From: Akkermansiaceae bacterium
GTDB taxonomy: Bacteria; Verrucomicrobiota; Verrucomicrobiia; Verrucomicrobiales; Akkermansiaceae
NCBI GenBank assembly: GCA_029287105.1
Contig: JARFRT010000003.1
Location: 1 to 8,611 of the forward strand
Direction: 5' to 3'
DNA: 8,611 nucleotides
The position numbers were made by a program, and so were the translations under genes. Each line of letters opens with the position of its first letter. The first letter of the stretch is position 1. Of the stretch, positions 1-5,300 are shown in pieces. Under the pieces are notes generated by a model that did no database searches, was not told the origin of the DNA, and was given only the letters and a program-made list of their open reading frames with translations.

Positions 1-1590
1 ATCCTGTTCGTTCTTCTCCGTGTCGTCTTTGTTTTTTTGTTCGGCGTCTTCTTTTTTCTCTTTGAGTTGTTCGAGCAGGTTGCGGGCCTCGTCGAGTTTG
101 AACGCGGCGTTTTTGTGGGCCGGTTTGATCTCAAGGGCCGCTCGGTCGTGGGTGATGGCGTCCTCAAGCGTGGTGATGGGGGCGGCGAGTTCGGCAACGA
201 CGAAGGGTTCCGAGGGGTCGGGCTGTTCGGGCTGTCCGGGCTCGGTTTTTTTAACGGGTTTGAACTGGCTCCACCCGAGTTGGAATAGCGTGTTGCCGAT
301 GTTGTAGTGGGCTTCCTGACGGAGCTTTTTGTTTCGGGTGAGCAGGGCGTCGGAGAAGTAGCGGGTGGCCTGCTCCCATTGCTTGAGCCGGTAGGCGGAA
401 CTCCCCAAAGAAAACTGAATGGCGCGGCGGTCCTCACCCTTGGACTCGGGCAGAGCTTTGCCGAAAAGCTCGAGCGCTGCCTGATAGTCCTTCTGCTGGT
501 ATGCGGCGGCGGCGTGTTCGATGCTACTGGCGGCCTGCAGATCACTATTAAAAGCTAACAGGATGAGTGCGGCGATGGCGGACGCGGCGGGCGAGGGGAC
601 TTTGCTGGAAAACAGGTGTGATCTCACCAGCTGTGAGAGTGCGAGCAGGATGACGGCGGGCAGCAGGAACCACTGGAACCGGTCGTTAGGGATATTGACT
701 TTCCTGCCTTCCTGCTGGTCGCTTTTCAGGGACGAGAGTGCCGACCGGATCGCGGAATCCGCCCCCGAGGATGCGGGGACATAGGTGCCGTTGCCCGCGC
801 TGGCCAGTTGGTCGAGCGCGTCCGGGATCATCCGACTGTGCACGGTGTTGCCGCGGACATCACGGTATTTCCCATCATTTTGGCGGGGGTCCGGGATGAC
901 GCCGCCGGTGGTGGTGCCGACGCCGATCGTACAGGTGGCTATACCGGAGTCGCGGATGTCACTGGCGGCGAGGCTGGTTTGTTGCGAGTGGTCTTCGCCG
1001 TCGCTGATGATGATCATGGCGTTGGATTTCGGGCCGGTTTTGCGCAGGGTTTTGATGGCGAGCTGCACGGCGGCTGCCAGGTTCGATCCTCCGGACGGGA
1101 TGACTTCGGTATCAAGCTGGCTGACGGTCTCGTGCACGGCTGCGTGGTCGATGGTGAGAGGCGCCATGAGCACGGGCGTGCCGGAGAACGCGATGACGCC
1201 GATGCGGTCGTTGGGGAAGGCCTGGACGAGTTCGATCGCCATGGCTTTGGCGGTGGTGATCCGGTCGGGCGAGCCGTCGCGCACGAGCATCGAGCGTGAG
1301 GTGTCGATGGCGATGAGGATGTTGCGGGTGCTGATCCGTTCAGTGGTGGAGGTTTCCCCCTGGTAGGGTCTGGCGATGGCAGCGATGAGTAACGCGCAGC
1401 CTGCCAACCCGAGTGCCAGCGAGATCCAGCGGCGGAGCTGGGAGCCCTCCCTCACAAGCTGCTTGCGCAACCGCGGTGCCACCAGCCGTTTCCACGCCAC
1501 CCCACGCCTGCGGTGCGCCATGATGGCACCGAGGAGGATGAGCGGGAGGATCAGCAGGAGCAGAAACCAGCCAGGGTGAGCGAAAGACAT
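1..1590 (-). CDS. batB: BatB-like VWA protein fused to a TPR/BatC-like tail (3' end outside window)
   Basis: This frame is open for 530 codons from the ATG at 1588-1590 to the window edge, with no stop, so the protein is partial. The N-terminus (MSFAHPGWFL) leads into a membrane segment at about residues 6-25. A second segment lies at about 56-73 and ends in the ARP motif typical of BatA/BatB proteins. The VWA domain spans roughly 90-285, with the MIDAS motif DTSRS at 96-100 and SDGED at 196-200. The third metal ligand appears to be Ser169 (GGSN) rather than the usual Thr. Two further hydrophobic stretches lie at about 307-322 and 335-349. TPR-like helices follow at about 355-440 (AAAYQQKDYQAALELF, then YFSDALL), and the tail after about 500 is rich in K, E, D, Q and N, as in BatC. 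The product is probably a membrane VWA protein with a periplasmic TPR domain; the VWA domain should lie between membrane segments 2 and 3. It is last in the visible Bat row. No Shine-Dalgarno site is seen; the leader is a heptamer repeat. Confidence 0.9.
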   Translation of the reverse strand, partial: MSFAHPGWFLLLLILPLILLGAIMAHRRRGVAWKRLVAPRLRKQLVREGSQLRRWISLALGLAGCALLIAAIARPYQGETSTTERISTRNILIAIDTSRSMLVRDGSPDRITTAKAMAIELVQAFPNDRIGVIAFSGTPVLMAPLTIDHAAVHETVSQLDTEVIPSGGSNLAAAVQLAIKTLRKTGPKSNAMIIISDGEDHSQQTSLAASDIRDSGIATCTIGVGTTTGGVIPDPRQNDGKYRDVRGNTVHSRMIPDALDQLASAGNGTYVPASSGADSAIRSALSSLKSDQQEGRKVNIPNDRFQWFLLPAVILLALSQLVRSHLFSSKVPSPAASAIAALILLAFNSDLQAASSIEHAAAAYQQKDYQAALELFGKALPESKGEDRRAIQFSLGSSAYRLKQWEQATRYFSDALLTRNKKLRQEAHYNIGNTLFQLGWSQFKPVKKTEPGQPEQPDPSEPFVVAELAAPITTLEDAITHDRAALEIKPAHKNAAFKLDEARNLLEQLKEKKEDAEQKNKDDTEKNEQD

Positions 1591-1596
1591 ACTGTT

Positions 1597-1624
1597 TTTT
1601 AAGTTTTAAGTTTTAAGTTCTAAA
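1597..1624. repeat. AT-rich heptamer array in the leader of the BatB-like gene
   Basis: Three exact TTTTAAG heptamers (1597-1603, 1604-1610, 1611-1617) are followed by the variant TTCTAAA (1618-1624). The array begins 6 nt upstream of the BatB-like ATG, so it occupies the place where a ribosome-binding site would be. It shares the 7-nt period of the array at 1671-1708. Confidence 0.75.
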
Positions 1625-1677
1625 TACCAAGGGGGAGTTCTTTCTTCGCACGGGTTACGGTGAGCGTGCGGGTATTT
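1622..1677. repeat. Inverted repeat with an inner GC-rich hairpin
   Basis: AAATACC (1622-1628) is the reverse complement of GGTATTT (1671-1677). Inside lies a second pair, CGCACG (1647-1652) and CGTGCG (1665-1670), with a 12-nt loop. No T-run follows on either strand, so it is not a standard intrinsic terminator. It sits between the end of the BatA-like gene and the start of the BatB-like gene and could be a transcript hairpin or a repeat-family module. Confidence 0.45.
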
Positions 1678-1708
1678 GGAGTTTAGAGTTTAAAGTTTAA
1701 AGTTTAAG
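1671..1708. repeat. 7-nt-period array carrying the shared 18-mer
   Basis: Successive 7-nt units read GGTATTT (1671), GGAGTTT (1678), AGAGTTT (1685), AAAGTTT (1692) and AAAGTTT (1699). The 18-mer GGTATTTGGAGTTTAGAG at 1671-1688 recurs exactly at 3436-3453. The array lies just 3' of the BatA-like gene, whose stop is at 1722-1724. Confidence 0.75.
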
Positions 1709-1721
1709 CCACCTGTGGTGG

Positions 1722-2720
1722 CTAGGGTGCCGGTGGTGGGTTGAGGGATTGGGTGGTGAGGGCGGCGAGGGCGAGGACCAGGCTGGCGGCGGCGAGCCAG
1801 GGGAAGAGTTCCTCGGTGGTGACCACATTATGCTGCTTGATTTCGGTTTTTTCAAGCTGATCGATGGAACTGAACGGGTCACGTAAGTGGCTGGGATTGC
1901 GGACGCGGAAGTCTTCGCCCCCGGTGAGGCGGGCGAGGTCCTGCTCGGGGGTGGTGTCGACGTCCTGTTGCGGGGGAATCTGCATACCATTGGTGAGCCG
2001 GCCTTGCTCGGTGCCAATCGCGATGGCGTAGATTTTCACCCCTAACTTGGCGGCGTGTTTGGCGGCTTCGATCGGGGCGATGCGACCCGAGTTGTTGGAG
2101 CCGTCGGTGACGAGGATGACCACCTTGCTTTTGGATTTGCGTTCGTGCAGGCGGGTGGCCGAGGCAGCGATGGCAGAGCCGATGGCGGTGCCCTGCTCCT
2201 TGACGAGGCCGGGTTGGAGTTCGCGTAGTTGGTCGATGAGCCAGTCATGCTCCAGGGTGATCGGGCTGGTGACGTAGGGCCGGCCTGAGAAGGCGACGAT
2301 GCCGATACGGTCGTTCGGGCGTTGTTTGATAAAGGCCTCGGCGGTGGCTTTGGCGGTGGTGATGCGTTGGGCGCGCCGACCATTCAGGCGGAAATCGACG
2401 ATTTGCATCGAGTAGGAGATATCGATGGCAAGGATGATGTCGACCCCGCTGGCGGTGCGTTCGGAGAGTTCGTTACGGAGTTGGGGGCGGGCCATGGCGA
2501 CGACGGCGCAGGCGAGTGCGAGGATCATCAGGCCAAAGGAAACGGCGCCTGGGAAACGCTTGGGTTTCTGGCCCAGGCTGATCAGGATGGAGAGCGACGA
2601 GTAGGTGATGGCGGTCGGGGTGCCGGCTCTCCCGCGGAGAAAGAAAAACGGCACCAGCAGCAGCAGGCCGAGCAGCCACCACGGCTGGGCAAAGTTGAGT
2701 TGTTGCAGTAAGCTGATCAT
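1722..2720 (-). CDS. batA: BatA-like membrane VWA protein
   Basis: The product has 332 residues, the usual size for BatA. The N-terminus (FAQPWWLLGL) leads into a membrane segment at about 13-28. A second membrane segment at about 59-76 ends in MARPQ (76-80), the junction seen in BatA/BatB. The VWA domain covers about 93-290, with MIDAS residues DISYS at 100-104, Thr178 in GTAIGSAI and Asp206 in TDG. A C-terminal membrane helix lies at about 306-322, so the VWA domain should face the periplasm. The ATG at 2718-2720 overlaps the TGA of the upstream small membrane gene by 4 nt, which suggests translational coupling. No Shine-Dalgarno site is visible. Unlike the BatB-like protein downstream, all MIDAS positions are canonical. 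VWA proteins of this class are thought to act with MoxR ATPases in envelope or stress functions; that role is known for the family at best in outline and is inferred here. Confidence 0.92.
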   Translation of the reverse strand: MISLLQQLNFAQPWWLLGLLLLVPFFFLRGRAGTPTAITYSSLSILISLGQKPKRFPGAVSFGLMILALACAVVAMARPQLRNELSERTASGVDIILAIDISYSMQIVDFRLNGRRAQRITTAKATAEAFIKQRPNDRIGIVAFSGRPYVTSPITLEHDWLIDQLRELQPGLVKEQGTAIGSAIAASATRLHERKSKSKVVILVTDGSNNSGRIAPIEAAKHAAKLGVKIYAIAIGTEQGRLTNGMQIPPQQDVDTTPEQDLARLTGGEDFRVRNPSHLRDPFSSIDQLEKTEIKQHNVVTTEELFPWLAAASLVLALAALTTQSLNPPPAP

Positions 2721-3166
2721 TGGCCGTGGGGGGTGGCTGGGCTGACATCGGTCGGGGCGACATTCAATTCGATGTTGGCGAGGATTTCCCCGGCTTGGTC
2801 GATGAGCCGGGTGGGCTGGTCAGTTTCTCCGTGAGGCGAATACTTGAGCTGTGAAAGCTCGCTGAGGTGCTCGACCACGGGCTGGCGGGAGTCGGGATGA
2901 AGGCGCGCCAGCGCGTGGGGGCGAAGGGCGAATTCCTCGTTGGTCTCAAACAGCGCGGGGTCATCAAAGGCGGCTTCAAGGTATTGCCGGATGATGAGCG
3001 AAATACGCACGGCAACCGTATGCGGCGGCAACTCTGCGGCTTCGGACTTGAGCTTTTCCAAGCGTGCCCTGGCTTTGTCTAACATAGTTTCGCGCTGCCT
3101 GGTCGCGGCGCGTTTTCGGAAGATCAGATACAGGGCGGCCAGCACGAGCACGGCACCCACGGCCAC
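2717..3166 (-). CDS. Small membrane protein, DUF4381-like; N-terminus uncertain
   Basis: From the GTG at 3164-3166 the product has 149 residues. A hydrophobic stretch at the very start (to about residue 16) is followed by basic RKRAATRQR, a helical segment with LEKLKSEAAEL, and the family-like core VRISLIIRQYLEAAF near 53-67 and TNEEF near 75-79. The frame stays open upstream to a TGA at 3356-3358. The codons just before the GTG encode LLNTIRDIT, then PEPSTPWWVWLL, which resembles the N-terminus of DUF4381 proteins (a short periplasmic lead, then a Trp-rich membrane helix). The true protein is therefore probably about 175 residues, but that extension has no in-frame ATG, GTG or TTG; only a CTG at 3242-3244 would fit. 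The gene sits between the DUF58 and BatA-like genes, the usual DUF4381 position, and overlaps the latter by 4 nt. Expected role: membrane partner of the VWA proteins. Confidence 0.8.
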   Translation of the reverse strand: MAVGAVLVLAALYLIFRKRAATRQRETMLDKARARLEKLKSEAAELPPHTVAVRISLIIRQYLEAAFDDPALFETNEEFALRPHALARLHPDSRQPVVEHLSELSQLKYSPHGETDQPTRLIDQAGEILANIELNVAPTDVSPATPHGQ

Positions 3167-3246
3167 AAGAAGCCAAACCCACCAAGGGGTGGATGGCTCG
3201 GGGAGGAATTCCCCGGGGTCGGTGATGTCGCGGATGGTGTTCAGAA

Positions 3247-3278
3247 GTTTTGAAGTCTGGAAGTCTGGAAGTCGGGAG
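3247..3278. repeat. Four-unit octamer array upstream of the DUF4381-like gene
   Basis: Units are GTTTTGAA (3247-3254), GTCTGGAA (3255-3262), GTCTGGAA (3263-3270) and GTCGGGAG (3271-3278). They belong to the same 8-nt family as the array at 4367-4470. The block lies inside the open frame upstream of the DUF4381-like gene, within a few bases of where translation should begin. Confidence 0.8.
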
Positions 3279-3282
3279 CAGA

Positions 3283-3395
3283 ATTGATTGACGAGTGATG
3301 ATTGTTGATTTTCGATTTTTGAAGTAGGCTTCCGCCTCTGCGCCAGCTCTTCACTTCAGCAATCGACAATCGTAATTCATCAATCATCAATCATC
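3283..3395. repeat. Imperfect 113-bp inverted repeat
   Basis: The left arm (3283-3317) and right arm (3361-3395) pair over 35 positions. The inner 11 match at 10 of 11 (GATTTTCGATT against GATTGTCGATT as reverse complement), and the outer 24 match at 16 of 24. An inner pair, TGAAGT (3320-3325) and ACTTCA (3353-3358), encloses a GC-richer loop. The arms are built of ATTGATGATT-like words. No coding capacity is seen. It could be a MITE-like remnant or a transcript hairpin between two genes of the Bat row. Confidence 0.6.
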
Positions 3396-3414
3396 CGACC
3401 ATCGTCGGGGGTCG

Positions 3415-3453
3415 GGAGTTTGGTTTTTGGTTTTTGGTATTTGGAGTTTAGAG
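3415..3453. repeat. 7-nt-period array 3' of the DUF58 gene
   Basis: Consecutive heptamers read GGAGTTT (3415), GGTTTTT (3422), GGTTTTT (3429), GGTATTT (3436) and GGAGTTT (3443). The last two plus AGAG form the 18-mer also present at 1671-1688. The array ends 8 nt before the DUF58 stop codon at 3462-3464, a position similar to that of the array behind the BatA-like gene. Confidence 0.8.
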
Positions 3454-3461
3454 CTTAAAAC

Positions 3462-4352
3462 CTAGTGGTTCCTGCGGCGGGTGCGGGATTTGAAGAGTCG
3501 GTGGAGGTGCGGCAGATAGTCGCCGTTGGTCCGGAGTTTGAGGTGGTCGATCCCTTGTTGCTGGAAAAGTTTGGTGATGCCTTCGTTGTGTCGGCGGGTG
3601 AGTTTGCTAAAGCCCATGCGCAGGTTGCTGTTGTTGGTGTTGACGGTGGTCTGCCAGCCGGTTTCGGGGTCGGTGAGAGTGACAGTGCCGACCTTGGGTA
3701 ACTCCTCCTCCATCGGGTCGACGACCCGTAGGGCGATGGTGTCGTGTTTGCTGGCCAGGGCGCCGATCGGGCGATGGAGGTCGTGGGCCACGAAGTCGGA
3801 AACCATAAAGACGAGGGCCTTGCGCTTGACGGTGTGGAGCAGGAAATTGCAGGCGGCGGGGATGGATGTGCGCGGGTCTTCGGGGTCGGCGGCGAGGATC
3901 TCGCGGATCATACGCAGGATGTGTTTGCTGCCTTTGGCGGGGGGGAGGTAGAGCAGGGGTTCGTTGGCGAAGAGGAGGAGTCCGGTTTTGTCGCCGTTGA
4001 AGTTGGCGCTGAAGGCGATAACCGCGGCGAGTTCGGCCGCGAGCTCGCGTTTGCTGAGTTGCTTGCTGCCATAGAGGCTGGAACCGGAGACGTCGACGGC
4101 AAGGATGACCGAGAGCTCGCGCTCCTCACGGAAGGTCCGGATGTAAGGGTGATCCTTACGCGCGGTGACATTCCAGTCGATAAACCGGGTTTCATCGCCG
4201 TGCTGGTACTCACGGTAGTCCTCGAAGTCGAGTCCGCTCCCCTTGAAGGACGACTGATACTCGCCGCTGAAAGTCTCCCGTGCCAACCGGCGGGCCTTGA
4301 TCTCAAGGAGGTGCACGCGGCGCATGATTTCATCGATGGAGTCTGGCGTCAT
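3462..4352 (-). CDS. DUF58 (VWA-like) cytoplasmic protein
   Basis: The product has 296 residues, the usual length for the soluble DUF58 proteins that partner MoxR ATPases. The DUF58 signature is clear: GSGLDFEDYREYQHGDE from about 38 to 54, then RFIDWNVTARKD (56-67) and REERELSV (75-82). The VWA-like MIDAS is DVSGS at 87-91, and Thr162 may serve as the further ligand. No signal peptide or membrane segment is present, so it should be cytoplasmic; the C-terminus is basic (KSRTRRR). The ATG at 4350-4352 is preceded directly by a run of nine A (minus strand) and then the octamer array, with no Shine-Dalgarno site. It is the first visible gene of the Bat row. A MoxR gene would normally lie just upstream, but the next gene is a divergent sigma factor. 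The 3' neighbour starts only after a repeat-filled gap of more than 200 nt, in contrast to the overlapping genes beyond. Confidence 0.93.
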   Translation of the reverse strand: MTPDSIDEIMRRVHLLEIKARRLARETFSGEYQSSFKGSGLDFEDYREYQHGDETRFIDWNVTARKDHPYIRTFREERELSVILAVDVSGSSLYGSKQLSKRELAAELAAVIAFSANFNGDKTGLLLFANEPLLYLPPAKGSKHILRMIREILAADPEDPRTSIPAACNFLLHTVKRKALVFMVSDFVAHDLHRPIGALASKHDTIALRVVDPMEEELPKVGTVTLTDPETGWQTTVNTNNSNLRMGFSKLTRRHNEGITKLFQQQGIDHLKLRTNGDYLPHLHRLFKSRTRRRNH

Positions 4353-4366
4353 TTTTTTTTTGAAAA

Positions 4367-4470
4367 GTCTGGGAGTCTTGAAGTCTGGGAGTCTTGAAGT
4401 CTTGAAGTCGGGAAGTCGGGAAGTCGGGAAGTCGGGGAGTCGGGGAGTCGGGGAGTCGGGGAGTTTTGAA
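4367..4470. repeat. 13-unit tandem octamer array upstream of the DUF58 gene
   Basis: Thirteen contiguous 8-nt units run without a phase break. GTCTGGGA stands at 4367 and 4383. GTCTTGAA stands at 4375, 4391 and 4399. GTCGGGAA stands at 4407, 4415 and 4423. GTCGGGGA stands at 4431, 4439, 4447 and 4455. GTTTTGAA ends the array at 4463. The variants are grouped, as expected from successive local duplication. The array begins 14 nt upstream of the DUF58 ATG, with a T-run (4352-4361) between them, so it would lie in the gene's leader or promoter. Confidence 0.92.
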
Positions 4471-4481
4471 ACCGGAGGTTT

Positions 4482-4502
4482 GCTATTTGGTATTTGGAGT
4501 AT
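4482..4502. repeat. Short 7-nt-period repeat in the divergent gap
   Basis: Three heptamers, GCTATTT (4482), GGTATTT (4489) and GGAGTAT (4496), contain the 11-mer GGTATTTGGAG at 4489-4499. That 11-mer is shared by all four larger gaps of this window. Confidence 0.6.
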
Positions 4503-4724
4503 GCTGCGCCGCGAGGATGCTGTTTGGGCTTTGTCTTGTCAATAGGTGTCGTTGCGGGTTTCTGGTGATGTCATCCCACCCGATTTCTGCGGATCAGGGC
4601 CTCCGTCGGCGGGTGCAAAGGTAGCACTTGCCGCGTTCCGTGGTGACGAATCGGGTGCCGGGCGTCAATTTTTATGTAACTTTTCCGTTTTTTCCTTATC
4701 AGTAAGGAGAGGGAAGTACAGTTT
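4503..4724. other. Divergent intergenic region, no gene seen
   Basis: Together with 4353-4502 this forms the 372-nt gap between the divergent DUF58 and sigma-factor genes, so promoters for both directions should lie here. No convincing -35/-10 pair could be fixed. The AT-rich part at about 4668-4700 is the most promoter-like stretch for the plus-strand pair. No open frame has recognisable protein content, and no remnant of a MoxR gene is seen. Confidence 0.5.
4704..4715 (+). promoter_or_regulatory. Purine-rich ribosome-binding region of the sigma-factor gene
   Basis: AAGGAG at 4704-4709 continues as AGGGAAG. The full AAGGAG core ends 15 nt before the ATG at 4725, longer than ideal, whereas the second purine block (AGGGAAG) lies about 9 nt away. 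It supports the chosen ATG. Confidence 0.55.
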
Positions 4725-5300
4725 ATGCCAGAGCACGCCAGCAACCAAGGGGAACAACATCAAGCAGACCAGCCCGATCGGGAAAAGGCGTTTGTGAAGT
4801 TGCTGGTCGACCACCAGTCGGTGATCCGTGCTTTTGTGATCTCGCTGCTGCCTGGGGTGTCGGAGACGGAGGATGTGATTCAGAACACGAATGAGGTGCT
4901 GTGGACCAAGCGGGCGAATTTTGTAATGGGCACGAATTTCAAGGCCTGGGCGTTAACGACGGCCCGTTTCCAGGTGATGGCATTGTTGCAGAAGCTGAGC
5001 AGGGACAGGTGGGCGCCTCTGGACGATGATGTGTTCGATATGGTGGCCGAGCAGGCGGCGGAGAGGGATGTGGATAAGATCAACCAGAGAATGGTTGATC
5101 TTAACGAGTGTATTGGGTTGCTCCAGGTGAAGGACCAGGAGTTGGTGCTGCACCGGTACTGGAAAAAATCGAATCTCGAGGAGTATTCCCAGGCGACCTG
5201 CCGTAGTGTTGGATCATTGAAGGTTGCTCTCTATCGGGTACGTGTTAGTCTCAGGAACTGCCTTGACCGGAAAAGTAAGAGGCGAGGAGATGGGGTATGA
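4725..5300 (+). CDS. ECF-type sigma-70 family RNA polymerase sigma factor
   Basis: The product has 191 residues, the size of a two-domain ECF sigma factor. Region 2 covers about 21-93: FVKLLVDHQSVIRAFVISLL, then the acidic ETEDVIQNTNEVLW (47-60) and NFKAWALTTARFQV (71-84), the part expected to bind core polymerase and the -10 element. Region 4 covers about 124-181, with LLQVKDQELVLHRYW, and a helix-turn-helix near 151-177 (LEEYSQATCRSVGSLKVALY) expected to bind the -35 element. There is no long region 3 and no C-terminal extension. The fold resembles the sigma families expanded in Planctomycetes and Verrucomicrobia; the exact subfamily cannot be fixed by eye. The gene overlaps the following FecR gene by 4 nt, so the two are surely co-transcribed, and it diverges from the Bat row. 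Its activity is probably held in check by the FecR protein. Confidence 0.93.
   Translation: MPEHASNQGEQHQADQPDREKAFVKLLVDHQSVIRAFVISLLPGVSETEDVIQNTNEVLWTKRANFVMGTNFKAWALTTARFQVMALLQKLSRDRWAPLDDDVFDMVAEQAAERDVDKINQRMVDLNECIGLLQVKDQELVLHRYWKKSNLEEYSQATCRSVGSLKVALYRVRVSLRNCLDRKSKRRGDGV
5284..5289 (+). promoter_or_regulatory. Shine-Dalgarno site of the FecR/LamG gene
   Basis: GAGGAG lies 7 nt before the ATG at 5297, inside the last codons of the sigma-factor gene. It supports the start that creates the ATGA overlap. Confidence 0.7.

Noticed and set aside
785..1366. Plus-strand open frame of 193 codons
   Set aside because: It is antisense to the clear BatB-like VWA coding frame, and its translation shows no domain; GC-rich genes commonly leave such open frames on the opposite strand.
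3744..4397. Plus-strand open frame of 217 codons
   Set aside because: It is antisense to the DUF58 gene, low in complexity (rich in G, E, V and A), and runs into the octamer array; it is best seen as a shadow.
3415..4502. Short repeats as a CRISPR array
   Set aside because: The units are 7 or 8 nt and directly adjacent, with no unique spacers of about 30 nt and no cas genes.
4660..4700. Sigma-70 type promoter before the sigma-factor gene
   Set aside because: The stretch is AT-rich and contains TATGTA, but no acceptable -35 hexamer stands at the right spacing, so I did not call a promoter.
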